A stretch of DNA of 13,044 bases from Abditibacteriota bacterium (GCA_017958015.1 JAGDDM010000271.1:1-13044), one strand, 5' to 3'; positions 1 to 6,998 are shown, counted from the first letter of the stretch. The notes: generated by a model from the sequence alone, not told the origin. Program-made: numbers and translations.

Positions 1-99
1 AATTTTTTTACATCTCCGACAAAAAATAAAAATAAACAAAACGAAACAATTTTGTCAAATTCACGCATAAAAATGTGCGAAGAAGAAAGGATCTTCAAA

Positions 100-1104
100 A
101 TGAAGAAAATCGTTATCGCTTTGATTGCTTTCGCGATCTCCGTGTCCGCTGCCTTCGCTCAGAGCGGCACCTTGCAGCCCGGCATCGACTGGGGTAAGGA
201 AAACGGTTCCTATCCCTCCTCCTACAATATACCTCCCCACGGCCGGATGGGCTCCCCCAATCATATTTGGATCGGCCACAGCTGGGGTGAGAAGACCGGC
301 GATGTGGACGTCGACGCCGTAGAAGCGCAGATGGATGAAGTGTTTGACAGAGTGTACAACGAGACCGGTGATTTTATGGCCGCCTACGAAGCCTCTTACA
401 CCGAAACTCTGGGCGCCGATTACAACTGGAATTATGTCAGTTATTATGAACAGTATTTCGATACCGATTGGTCCGGTAGTTACGATCAGATGCCGGATGA
501 TAACGGATTCGGCCTTGTGGGCGTAATGAACAACGCCACCGGCAGTTCCACCTATACGTTCAGGTTTACCGGCGACCTCGACGATCCGTGGCTGGTTAAT
601 CTGAACGATCCCTCCACCGGCGTTCTCACCCTCGATCTTGACGGTTTCAACGATTTCACCAATTTCAACTATGTTACCGTGACTCTCTTTGACGACAACG
701 GCGGCACCGTCAGCTTCCTGCCCAAGAAGACCTCGGATCAGGAATATACCGTGGCTCAGCTGACGAACCTGATCGCGGACAGCCAGCCCTTCACCGGCGC
801 CGGCACCTACACCTTCTTTGCCGATCCCACCTCCGCGTATTACTTTGCCGACCCCAACGCCACCGAGCTGAATATCACCAGAATCGGCATTGAGATCGGC
901 GCTTATCCTCTGGGTAGTGCCGACGGCAATCTGTCCGTACGCTACAATTTCCCGAATTACAGCACTTATGCTCGGGTAAGCAATATCCGCATTCCCGGCG
1001 GATCCGAGCCGGAACCCGTTGAAGTTCCCGAACCCGCCACCTATGCTTACGGTGTTATGGGTCTTATCTCCGTAATCGGAATGAAGAAGAGATTCGGCAA
1101 GTAA
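100..1104 (+). CDS. Secreted PEP-CTERM sorting-domain protein, function unknown
   Basis: A 334-residue exported protein. The start at 100 is chosen because it opens directly on a signal peptide (MKK, then a hydrophobic run, then a likely cut after AFA at residue 20) and has an AAAGGA ribosome binding site about 8 bases upstream; an in-frame start at 52 would put 16 polar residues ahead of the signal. Residues 65-130 are acidic and rich in Tyr and Trp; residues 135-300 look beta-rich with many Asp, Asn, Gly and Thr. The C-terminus is a textbook PEP-CTERM signal: Pro-Glu-Pro at 310-312, a short hydrophobic segment at about 314-328, then KKR at 329-331. In known systems this tail is processed by an exosortase in the inner membrane and the protein goes to the surface or extracellular matrix. 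No exosortase lies in the window. The mature domain is not recognised. Sorting signal certain; function unknown. Confidence 0.88.
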   Translation: MKKIVIALIAFAISVSAAFAQSGTLQPGIDWGKENGSYPSSYNIPPHGRMGSPNHIWIGHSWGEKTGDVDVDAVEAQMDEVFDRVYNETGDFMAAYEASYTETLGADYNWNYVSYYEQYFDTDWSGSYDQMPDDNGFGLVGVMNNATGSSTYTFRFTGDLDDPWLVNLNDPSTGVLTLDLDGFNDFTNFNYVTVTLFDDNGGTVSFLPKKTSDQEYTVAQLTNLIADSQPFTGAGTYTFFADPTSAYYFADPNATELNITRIGIEIGAYPLGSADGNLSVRYNFPNYSTYARVSNIRIPGGSEPEPVEVPEPATYAYGVMGLISVIGMKKRFGK

Positions 1105-1113
1105 GCCGGATGC

Positions 1114-1143
1114 AAAAACAGCCTCCTTCGGGAGGCTGTTTTT
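1114..1143 (+). terminator. Intrinsic terminator of the PEP-CTERM gene
   Basis: A perfect 13-bp stem (1114-1126 with 1131-1143) closes a TTCG tetraloop. The A-run on the left arm mirrors the T-run on the right arm, so it could also act on the minus strand as a backup behind serA. It begins 9 bases after the stop codon at 1104. Confidence 0.93.
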
Positions 1144-1162
1144 GTTGAGGGAATAGGGCATA

Positions 1163-1177
1163 GTTCGCGAAGCGAAC
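1163..1177. repeat. Short palindrome, GTTCGC-gaa-GCGAAC
   Basis: A 6-bp inverted repeat with a 3-base spacer sits alone between two terminators in the convergent gap. It has no T-run, so it is not a terminator. It resembles small REP-like intergenic palindromes, but I saw no second copy in this window. Confidence 0.4.
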
Positions 1178-1194
1178 ACCGGACCCGATGACCC

Positions 1195-1235
1195 AAAAAT
1201 AATCCCCCGTTTCATTCAACACGAAACGGGGGATT
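1195..1235 (-). terminator. Intrinsic terminator of serA
   Basis: A 13-bp stem pairs 1201-1213 with 1223-1235 around a 9-base loop. Read on the minus strand it is followed by ATTTTT (1195-1200), and it begins 22 bases past the serA stop. On the plus strand there is no T-run, so it is directional. Confidence 0.9.
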
Positions 1236-1257
1236 ATCGATAGCTGTGAACTATATG

Positions 1258-2838
1258 TTACAGTTTAACCTGCTTGACGCTTTCGATTCCGTCGATGGCG
1301 GCCAGTTCCTTTACGGTGTCGGCGGATACTTCTCCGTCAAGGTTCATGATCATAATGGCTTTCTTGCCCGCGTCCTTGCGGCCCACGTGCATGGTGGCGA
1401 TATTGATTCCGGTGGCGCCGATGATGGTGCCGACTTTGCCGATAATTCCGGCTTTGTCGGTGTGGGGAGCGATGATGATGTTGCCTTCGGGGGCAAAGTC
1501 CATGGCGAATCCGTTGATGTTGACGATTCTGATGTCTTTGGAACCGAAGAGGGCGCCGCTGACGGAGCACTCATCCTTGTCGGTTTTGACGGACACGGTA
1601 ATCATGGAGGGGTAGTCCTTGCACTCGCTGTAACGGGTTTCGCTGCCTTCGATGCCTCGCGCCTTGCCCACGTTTACGGCGTTCAGGAAGTTGACGCCGT
1701 CGCCCAGGCTGGACTGCAGAAGGCCCACGAGGACGGCGCGGGTGAGGTGGGAGGCCTGAATGCCCGCCAACTCGCCGTAGTACCCGATCTTAACGGAGGT
1801 GGGGCCGCCGTTTACCATCTGAGCCGCAAGAGAGGTCATCTTCTCCGCCAGAGGCAGATAGGGGGTTATAACCGCCAGAACGTCGGCGGGAACGGAAGGC
1901 ATGTTCACGGCGCTGCGGGCGGACTTGCCGGAGAATACGTCGGCAATCTGCTCGGCCACGTCGATGGCCACGTTGATCTGGGCTTCCTTGGTGGAGGCGC
2001 CCAGGTGGGGAGTGGTGACCACGTTGGGAAGCTCGAAGAGTTCGGAAGAGAAATCCGGGGGCTCGCTGACGTAGACGTCGATGGCGGCGCCGGCGGCCTT
2101 GCCGCTCTTAAGGGCCTCGATGAGGGCGTCGTCGTCGATGATTCCGCCGCGGGCGCAGTTGATGATGCGGACGCCGTCTTTCATCATGGCGAACTGCTCT
2201 TTGCCGATGAGGCCCATGGTGTCTTTATTCTTGGGAAGGTGGAGAGTGATGTAGTCGGCTTTGGCGAGGCACTCATCCATGGACAGAAGGCTGATTCCCA
2301 TGGACTCCGCGGCTTCGGCGGGGAGGAAGGGATCGTAGGCGATGACCTTCATACCGAAGGACTTGCACCGCTTGGCCACTTCCCGGCCGATTTTGCCCAA
2401 ACCGAGGACCGCCAAGGTCTTGTGGTAAACCTCGTTACCCACAAACTTGCTGCGCTGCCACTGCTTTTCCTTCATGGACATATTCGCCTGAGGAATGTTG
2501 CGGGAGAGCGCCAGAAGCATGGCCACGCTCAGCTCCGCCGCGGCGATGGTGTTGCCGGAGGGACTGTTCACGACGATGACGCCTTTCTCGGTAGCCACCG
2601 GGACGTCCACATTGTCCACGCCCACGCCGGCTCTGCCGATGATTTTGAGATTCTTCGCCGATTCCAGCACTTTCGCGGTTACCTGGGTGCCGCTGCGGAT
2701 TACGAGAGCGTCGTAGTTGCCGATGATGGCGCAGAGCTCGTCTTCGGAAAGACCGGTATTCACGTCCACGTCGGCAACGGTCTTAAGGATATCGATACCC
2801 TCGGCCGCAAGTTTGTCGCTGACTAAAACTTTTGCCAC
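1258..2838 (-). CDS. serA: D-3-phosphoglycerate dehydrogenase SerA
   Basis: Catalyses the first committed step of serine biosynthesis, the NAD-dependent oxidation of 3-phosphoglycerate to 3-phosphohydroxypyruvate, in the cytoplasm. The start is a GTG at 2838 (protein begins MAKVLVSDK) with AAGGAG 8 bases upstream; an in-frame upstream extension has no such site and runs through the promoter. The 526 residues are normal for the long bacterial form. Visible features are the Rossmann motif GLGKIG at 146-151, catalytic Arg230 (in CARGG), Glu259 (in VSEPP) and His278 (in TPHLGAST). An allosteric substrate-binding domain follows at about 315-445 and a C-terminal ACT domain at about 455-526. ACT domains in this family commonly bind serine for feedback control. 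It lies downstream of a toxin-antitoxin pair on the same strand and has its own promoter and terminator. Nothing is missing. Confidence 0.97.
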   Translation of the reverse strand: MAKVLVSDKLAAEGIDILKTVADVDVNTGLSEDELCAIIGNYDALVIRSGTQVTAKVLESAKNLKIIGRAGVGVDNVDVPVATEKGVIVVNSPSGNTIAAAELSVAMLLALSRNIPQANMSMKEKQWQRSKFVGNEVYHKTLAVLGLGKIGREVAKRCKSFGMKVIAYDPFLPAEAAESMGISLLSMDECLAKADYITLHLPKNKDTMGLIGKEQFAMMKDGVRIINCARGGIIDDDALIEALKSGKAAGAAIDVYVSEPPDFSSELFELPNVVTTPHLGASTKEAQINVAIDVAEQIADVFSGKSARSAVNMPSVPADVLAVITPYLPLAEKMTSLAAQMVNGGPTSVKIGYYGELAGIQASHLTRAVLVGLLQSSLGDGVNFLNAVNVGKARGIEGSETRYSECKDYPSMITVSVKTDKDECSVSGALFGSKDIRIVNINGFAMDFAPEGNIIIAPHTDKAGIIGKVGTIIGATGINIATMHVGRKDAGKKAIMIMNLDGEVSADTVKELAAIDGIESVKQVKL

Positions 2839-2883
2839 TTTAAAAACTCCTTGAGATAATATTGGCATAATTACGCCGCGTAT

Positions 2884-2912
2884 ATTATACCACAAAACGG
2901 GATTAATCTCAA
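2884..2912 (-). promoter_or_regulatory. serA promoter (sigma70-type, extended -10)
   Basis: On the minus strand, TTGAGA (2912-2907), a 17-base spacer, then TATAAT (2889-2884) preceded by TGG, an extended -10. Transcription would start near 2877, giving a leader of about 38 bases before the GTG. The -35 box directly follows the TGA stop of the antitoxin gene, so the intergenic space is filled by this promoter. Confidence 0.85.
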
Positions 2913-3896
2913 TCAGCGGACACGGTCGAACATGGCCTCGGCGTATTCTTTTATGTCAACCGGGTTTATCATGTTGTATTTGGACTTCACCGCATCGAAG
3001 TAGGCGGCGATGGATTCCTTTGTGATAATGCGGTTCGACTGGGCGTCGGGAGCGAGACCTTTCCGGGTTTCGAGCCAAGGAGACTCGTTGTGAGTGAAGC
3101 GCACGAGAATCTCGCCGCTGTAACAACAGAGGTTGTCTATGACGCTGTCGCAGACGGTTTTCTCGTCGTCGGTTAGGGCGGACATGTCGAAGTCGGTGGG
3201 TTTGTCCGCCGGGTGGAACGAGCGGCTTTTGTATTTGGCGTAGATGTTTTTGTACACCGGACCGTAGACCCATGCCTCGCAGTCCTCGGCAAAGAGGAAA
3301 TCGCCGTTGAAAGCGTAGCCGAAACCCTGAACGTAATAGAGATACTTCTGCAGGGTGAAGGGTGTTATGTCGCCGCAGCGGTACATGAGATATTCCGCCG
3401 CCTTGTCGATTTTGCCCGCGCCCGAAAGCAGAGCCTCAACGGCCTTCCGGCTCTTGCGATAGGCCTCCGGGGTTATGGCCTCTTTGTTTTTTTCAAGAAG
3501 CGACATGTAGAAGCGGGGATCGTCGTTTATGTGTTTGATTATGTCCGAATAGGCCTTGGAGGGCACGTGACCCTCGCAGTAGCGGGTGTAGGTCTGCTCG
3601 CCCCAGCCGAGTAGGAGGGAGAGGGGGCGCTTGCCTATTTTGTACTTTTTCGGCACGGCGGCGATGACCTCCGTGGGCAGGATGCCGTTCTTCTCGCGGT
3701 AGACGTCGTAGAGGGCATCGAGATTGAAATCGACGATATCCGGTACAAAAACCAACGAACCGCACTCGTTGCAACGGGCTTCCTTTCCCGTGTAAGTGTA
3801 GTCTTTGCCCCGAAGATTTCCGGTTTTCGATAAGGTTTTTACGGTGAATTTTACATCGTCTCTGCATGTTTCGCAGAAAGTTGTTTTTCTCGTCAT
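2913..3896 (-). CDS. Antitoxin with MqsA-type zinc finger/HTH and Panacea (DUF4065/SocA-like) domain
   Basis: A 327-residue putative antitoxin. The N-terminus is a zinc finger of the YgiT/MqsA type, with Cys8-x2-Cys11 and Cys42-x2-Cys45. A helix-turn-helix at about 85-108 (PLSLLLGWGEQTYTRYCEG) matches the MqsA/XRE style and should bind the operator. The C-terminal half (about 165-305) resembles the Panacea or DUF4065 domain (TPFTLQKYLYYVQGF, then a WVYGPVY segment, then LTDDEK and SPW motifs), known as a promiscuous toxin-neutralising domain and related to the SocA antitoxin. The start is ATG at 3896 with GGAG 9 bases upstream, overlapping the upstream toxin stop by 4 bases (ATGA), so translation is probably coupled. 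Toxin-first order is like mqsRA. No terminator separates it from serA. Domain calls are from pattern recognition; the neutralised toxin is inferred from position. Confidence 0.85.
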   Translation of the reverse strand: MTRKTTFCETCRDDVKFTVKTLSKTGNLRGKDYTYTGKEARCNECGSLVFVPDIVDFNLDALYDVYREKNGILPTEVIAAVPKKYKIGKRPLSLLLGWGEQTYTRYCEGHVPSKAYSDIIKHINDDPRFYMSLLEKNKEAITPEAYRKSRKAVEALLSGAGKIDKAAEYLMYRCGDITPFTLQKYLYYVQGFGYAFNGDFLFAEDCEAWVYGPVYKNIYAKYKSRSFHPADKPTDFDMSALTDDEKTVCDSVIDNLCCYSGEILVRFTHNESPWLETRKGLAPDAQSNRIITKESIAAYFDAVKSKYNMINPVDIKEYAEAMFDRVR

Positions 3897-4324
3897 TGTT
3901 TTAGCTCCTTCGGTCTGTCGAACAGGTAATCGGCGGGTTTGTTCGCCTTATGGAAAGATATTACGATAACTCTGTCGCCGTTGCGTTTCTTTATGATATT
4001 GAACTTGGTATATATACTTACGGTTTCTTCAATATCGTCTTTCGGAAGCGATACTTGAGGGACAAATACATAAAGGGTTTCATGCTTGTATCCGATGTTT
4101 GTGTTGCGCAGGGAGTGGCAGAAGTCCTCGACCTTAATATGCAGGAGAATATCCGTCTGTTTGTCGATTCCGAGTTTGTAATTCTCGATAAATAATTCGT
4201 TTTCCTTGCGGTTGTCGTTCTGAGATATAATATAACGATCGTTTTTGACGCAGTCTTTGATTACTTTCAAAATCTCGGAACCGTCTTTTTTCGTATAGTT
4301 TTGGTTGTAATGCGGGTTTGACAT
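3893..4324 (-). CDS. Putative toxin, MqsR-like
   Basis: A 143-residue soluble protein with no signal peptide or membrane segment, directly upstream of the antitoxin. The ATG at 4324 is chosen because GAGGTG lies 6 bases upstream; a TTG 12 bases earlier would fall inside that site. The central and C-terminal part follows the pattern I associate with clostridial MqsR-family toxins: a YKLGI segment and a DILLHIKVEDF segment at 49-68, a LYVFVP strand at 84-89, IYTKF at 104-108, and VIVISFHKA at 119-127. MqsR is an RNase of the RelE-like fold that cuts mRNA and stops translation. The first 45 residues and the Lys/Arg-rich tail are not recognised. It could instead be a different RelE-fold toxin, so the family call is moderate; the toxin role rests mostly on the neighbouring Panacea antitoxin and the ATGA overlap. 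Confidence 0.6.
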   Translation of the reverse strand: MSNPHYNQNYTKKDGSEILKVIKDCVKNDRYIISQNDNRKENELFIENYKLGIDKQTDILLHIKVEDFCHSLRNTNIGYKHETLYVFVPQVSLPKDDIEETVSIYTKFNIIKKRNGDRVIVISFHKANKPADYLFDRPKELKQ

Positions 4325-4340
4325 TGTGCACCTCAATCAT

Positions 4341-4368
4341 ATTATACCGGATTACGAAGAAATGTCAA
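4341..4368 (-). promoter_or_regulatory. Toxin-antitoxin operon promoter (consensus)
   Basis: On the minus strand, a perfect TTGACA (4368-4363) and a perfect TATAAT (4346-4341) are 16 bases apart. The predicted start of transcription is near 4334, so the leader is only about 10 bases and begins around the Shine-Dalgarno site GAGG (4334-4331). A promoter this strong would need repression, presumably by the antitoxin HTH, but I see no obvious palindromic operator over it. Confidence 0.85.
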
Positions 4369-4437
4369 CCGAAAACGCATTAAATGATACAAAGTTCCAC
4401 GCCTAATAATACATCCTTGTTTTTCCCGCGAAACGAC

Positions 4438-4467
4438 TTGACGCCCATCGCCCTTAAAAGATATAAT
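4438..4467 (+). promoter_or_regulatory. Promoter of the secreted-protein/ribokinase operon
   Basis: TTGACG (4438-4443), an 18-base spacer and TATAAT (4462-4467) on the plus strand. Transcription would start near 4474, about 32 bases before the ATG at 4506. A second TATAAT-like site at 4483-4488 has no matching -35 box. The strong ribosome binding site AAGGAGGT occupies 4493-4500. This promoter is divergent from the toxin-antitoxin promoter, with about 70 bases between their -35 boxes. Confidence 0.8.
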
Positions 4468-4505
4468 AAGTATAAGTGTAATTATAATCCTCAAGGAGGT
4501 ACACC

Positions 4506-5975
4506 ATGAGACTATCGAAAATCTTTGTCGCCGCCGCGGCCTTCGCGCTTCTGGCCGCCTCGGCCTTTTGCGATGAGGTGCTGCAGGGCACCCTCACCGT
4601 GGTATCCGATACCGGTTACATCAAAATGGACGTGAAGGGCGACACCTACGTCATTTCCCCCGCCGCCGGATGCAAAATGCACCGGGCGGAAGCCGGCAAG
4701 TCTTTGAAGGCCGCCACCCTCAAAGACTTCGCCAAGGGCGACACGGTTGTGGCTCTCGTGGGCGAGGACGGCAGAGCCTTGTCTCTTAAGGCATACTATT
4801 CCATCATCACCGGCGTATTCAAAAACGTTGACGAGAACAACAACGTTTCCTTCGCCGACGGCAGAATATTCAACGCCTCCAAGTACGCCGACGTGATATT
4901 CCCCTCCGGCACCGGAGTCATGGGCGATCTTCAGCCCGGCATGAAACTCACCTGCCGGGTTAACCCCAACACCAAGCGCATTTGGACTCTCGTATCCGCC
5001 ACGGACAAGAAGAAAGCGGCGTCAACCACCGCTCCCAAGGCGGAGCCCGCCAAGACGGAACCCGCTCCCAAGAAGGAAGCCCCCGCGGCCAAAGTCGAGC
5101 CCAAGTCCGACGAGCCGGAGGAGATTCCCTCCATCAAGGCCATCGTCGTGAGCGTTCCCGAGGATTTGAAGCCCGGCGACAAACTGAACGTGAAGATTAC
5201 CGGCACCCCCGAATCCAAGGCTGTTTTTGAGGTTGCCGGACTCATCGGTCCCACGGAGCTTATCGAAACATCTCCCGGCGTGTACAACGGCGGCATCACC
5301 GTTCCCAACAAGACCGTCACCGACGCCGTTGTGGTGGGCAAAGTCATAAACGGCGGAGCGACCACCAAGCCCATGCAGGCCGCCAAACTCATATCCGTCA
5401 CCGCCTCCGAAGAGGGCGCCAAAGCGGTAGCCGCCGCGGCCGCCGCCAAGAAGGCCCAACTTGAGGAAGCCAAGAAACAGAAAGAACAGGCCGCCAAGGA
5501 CGCGAAAAAGGAGCAGGCCGAGAACCCGGAACCGGTTGAGCCCGCGGAGCCCGTGGAACCCGCCGAGCCGGTGGAACCGGTTGAACCCGTTGAACCCGCC
5601 GAACCCGTTAAGCCTTCCGAACCCGTAAAGCCCGCCGAGCCGGTTGCGCCCGCTGAGCCCGTGGTCATCATGTCGCCGGTAAGCGGCACCAATGTGGGCA
5701 GCTCCTTCACCGTTGCCGCCACCGCCAAGCCCGGCTCCACGGTTCACGTGAACCTTTCCTACACCAACCGCCTCACCGGCGTGCTCAATCTCTCCGGCAC
5801 GGTTTTGGACAAGGACTACACCGCCGACGCCAACGGCAACGTGAATCTGGGCAGAATCGAACTGGGTTCTCTCTATTCCGCGAACCTTACTTTCACTCTC
5901 ACCATGAACTATCCGGACTCCACCACGGCGGCGGTTTCCCGGTTCGTGGCCAACAAAATTTCGAGGAAAAAATAA
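4506..5975 (+). CDS. Secreted multidomain protein with Ig-like modules and a Glu-Pro-Val linker
   Basis: A 489-residue exported protein. The signal peptide (residues 1-20, AxA-type cut after ASA) has no proper lipobox, because Cys22 follows Phe. Residues 24-165 form a beta-rich N-terminal domain of unknown family. Residues 165-205 are an Ala/Lys/Pro/Glu linker. Residues 207-300 look Ig-like (PGDKLNVKITGTPESKAVFEV, then SPGVYNGGITV), a pattern I associate with secreted proteins of Armatimonadota-like bacteria. Residues 303-340 form an Ala/Lys/Glu helix, probably coiled coil, followed by the 46-residue Pro-Glu-Val repeat (341-386). The C-terminal domain (388-489) resembles an extracellular Ig-like module (TADANGN at 439-445). 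It likely acts at the surface or in the periplasm as a structural or scaffold protein. The start has an ideal AAGGAGGT 5 bases upstream. Its stop overlaps the ribokinase start. Function unknown. Confidence 0.9.
   Translation: MRLSKIFVAAAAFALLAASAFCDEVLQGTLTVVSDTGYIKMDVKGDTYVISPAAGCKMHRAEAGKSLKAATLKDFAKGDTVVALVGEDGRALSLKAYYSIITGVFKNVDENNNVSFADGRIFNASKYADVIFPSGTGVMGDLQPGMKLTCRVNPNTKRIWTLVSATDKKKAASTTAPKAEPAKTEPAPKKEAPAAKVEPKSDEPEEIPSIKAIVVSVPEDLKPGDKLNVKITGTPESKAVFEVAGLIGPTELIETSPGVYNGGITVPNKTVTDAVVVGKVINGGATTKPMQAAKLISVTASEEGAKAVAAAAAAKKAQLEEAKKQKEQAAKDAKKEQAENPEPVEPAEPVEPAEPVEPVEPVEPAEPVKPSEPVKPAEPVAPAEPVVIMSPVSGTNVGSSFTVAATAKPGSTVHVNLSYTNRLTGVLNLSGTVLDKDYTADANGNVNLGRIELGSLYSANLTFTLTMNYPDSTTAAVSRFVANKISRKK
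5526..5663 (+). repeat. Pro-Glu-Val/Ala repeat tract (46 residues)
   Basis: An in-frame low-complexity tract, mostly triplets of Glu-Pro-Val or Glu-Pro-Ala, turning to Lys-Pro and Ala-Pro near the end. Synonymous codons vary (ccc/ccg, gag/gaa, gtg/gtt), so the DNA repeats are imperfect. It should be an extended, rigid linker between the helical segment and the C-terminal module. Confidence 0.9.
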
Positions 5976-6883
5976 TGGCTAAAATCGTGATTATAGGCAG
6001 CTCCAACACCGACATGGTGGCCAAGACGAAGCGTATGCCCGGCCCCGGCGAAACCGTTGTGGGCGGCACCTTCGGAATGGTGGCCGGCGGAAAGGGTGCC
6101 AATCAGGCCGTCTGCGCCGCCAGACTGGGCTGCGACACCGCCTTCGTGTGCTGTGTGGGCGACGACGTGTTCGGCGAAAAGGCTCTGGCGGGCTTCAAAG
6201 CCGAGGGACTGGACATCTCCCGGGCCAAAACCGTGAAGGGCGTATCCTCCGGCGTGGCTCTCATCATCGTTGACGAGGGCGCGGAGAACTCCATCGTGGT
6301 CGCTCCCGGCGCCAACGACGCTCTCACACCCGAAGTGGTGGATGAAGCCGCCGATCTCATCAAAGAGGCGGACATACTCCTTGTTCAGTTCGAGATACCC
6401 ATGGAATCGGTGGAGCGGGCCATAGAAATCGCCCACGAAGCCGGCACCAAGGTGGTTGTGAACCCGGCCCCCGCCAATGTTTTGTCGAAAAAAGCCCTGT
6501 CCATGACGGACGTTATTGTGCCCAATCAGTACGAGGCCGTTCAGATTCTCGGCAAAGATAAAGACTCCCTCACCTCACCCGCCGACACCGCCGCCGAGCT
6601 TAAGGCTCTGGGCGTTGGCGCGGTGGTTATAACCCTGGGCTCCAAAGGCGTTTTCGTCAGCGGACCGGAGGGGGACGCGTCGGTGCCCGCCCGGAAAGTT
6701 AAGGCCGTGGACACCACCGGCGCCGGCGACTGCTTCACCGCCTCGATGGTCTGCGCCCTCAGCGAGGGAAAGAGCCTTAAAGAAGCCGCGGACTTCGGCG
6801 TCAGAGCCTCCGCTCTCTCCGTCACCGAGTTCGGCGCTCAGCCCTCCATGCCCACGAGAAAAGAGGTCGAGGACTTCCTCTGA
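5975..6883 (+). CDS. rbsK: Ribokinase (PfkB family)
   Basis: Phosphorylates D-ribose to ribose 5-phosphate with ATP in the cytoplasm, feeding the pentose phosphate pathway and nucleotide synthesis. The 302 residues are typical for RbsK. The first PfkB signature has GGKGANQAVCAARLG at 38-52, with the substrate-binding NTDMV near the N-terminus. NPAPA at 163-167 is a typical ribokinase motif. The second signature is DTTGAGDCFTAS at 246-257, whose Asp252 is the predicted catalytic base. The start codon shares one base with the upstream stop (TAATG), and GAGG lies 8 bases before it, so the two genes are translationally coupled. There is no ribose transporter or regulator here, so the substrate could be another sugar or nucleoside of the family; ribokinase is favoured by the motifs. 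Confidence 0.9.
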   Translation: MAKIVIIGSSNTDMVAKTKRMPGPGETVVGGTFGMVAGGKGANQAVCAARLGCDTAFVCCVGDDVFGEKALAGFKAEGLDISRAKTVKGVSSGVALIIVDEGAENSIVVAPGANDALTPEVVDEAADLIKEADILLVQFEIPMESVERAIEIAHEAGTKVVVNPAPANVLSKKALSMTDVIVPNQYEAVQILGKDKDSLTSPADTAAELKALGVGAVVITLGSKGVFVSGPEGDASVPARKVKAVDTTGAGDCFTASMVCALSEGKSLKEAADFGVRASALSVTEFGAQPSMPTRKEVEDFL

Positions 6884-6895
6884 AAAAGATAAGTT

Positions 6896-6929
6896 ATTCC
6901 GCTCCGGGATACGGGGCGGAATTTTTTTT
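6896..6929 (+). terminator. Intrinsic terminator after ribokinase
   Basis: A 10-bp stem (6896-6905 with 6913-6922, including one G-U pair) with a 7-base loop, followed by a run of eight T (6922-6929). It begins 13 bases after the ribokinase stop. It should separate this operon from the LRR gene, whose 70-base upstream gap otherwise shows no clear consensus promoter. Confidence 0.92.
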
Positions 6930-6998
6930 CGGAAAAGGGAACATTTTCGGCGGCGGGGGAGTCTAAAGAGACATCCCATATCAGTGAGGTAAGAAAGA

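Noticed and set aside
52..99. An earlier start for the PEP-CTERM gene at 52
   Set aside because: It would place 16 polar residues before the signal peptide, and the ribosome binding site AAAGGA fits the ATG at 100.
61..1215. A 384-residue open frame on the minus strand across the PEP-CTERM gene
   Set aside because: It runs through two terminators and has no recognisable domain; the plus-strand gene has a signal peptide, ribosome binding site and sorting signal.
1246..2826. A 526-residue open frame on the plus strand fully antisense to serA
   Set aside because: It is the mirror of a well-supported gene on the minus strand, has Gly/Asp/Val/His-rich composition typical of a complementary-frame shadow, and has no ribosome binding site or promoter of its own.
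2839..2895. An upstream start for serA
   Set aside because: It has no ribosome binding site, it would be translated from within the promoter, and the protein family begins at the GTG at 2838.
4325..4336. A TTG start for the toxin 12 bases upstream of 4324
   Set aside because: It lies on the ribosome binding site and upstream of or at the predicted transcription start, so it is unlikely to be used.
5022..5747. Long minus-strand frames across the Pro-Glu-Val gene
   Set aside because: Composition is low complexity (Gly, Phe, Leu) and mirrors the repeat tract; no start signals are seen.
6930..6998. A promoter for the LRR gene
   Set aside because: I looked for -10 and -35 boxes between the ribokinase terminator and the LRR start and found nothing near consensus, so I did not list one.
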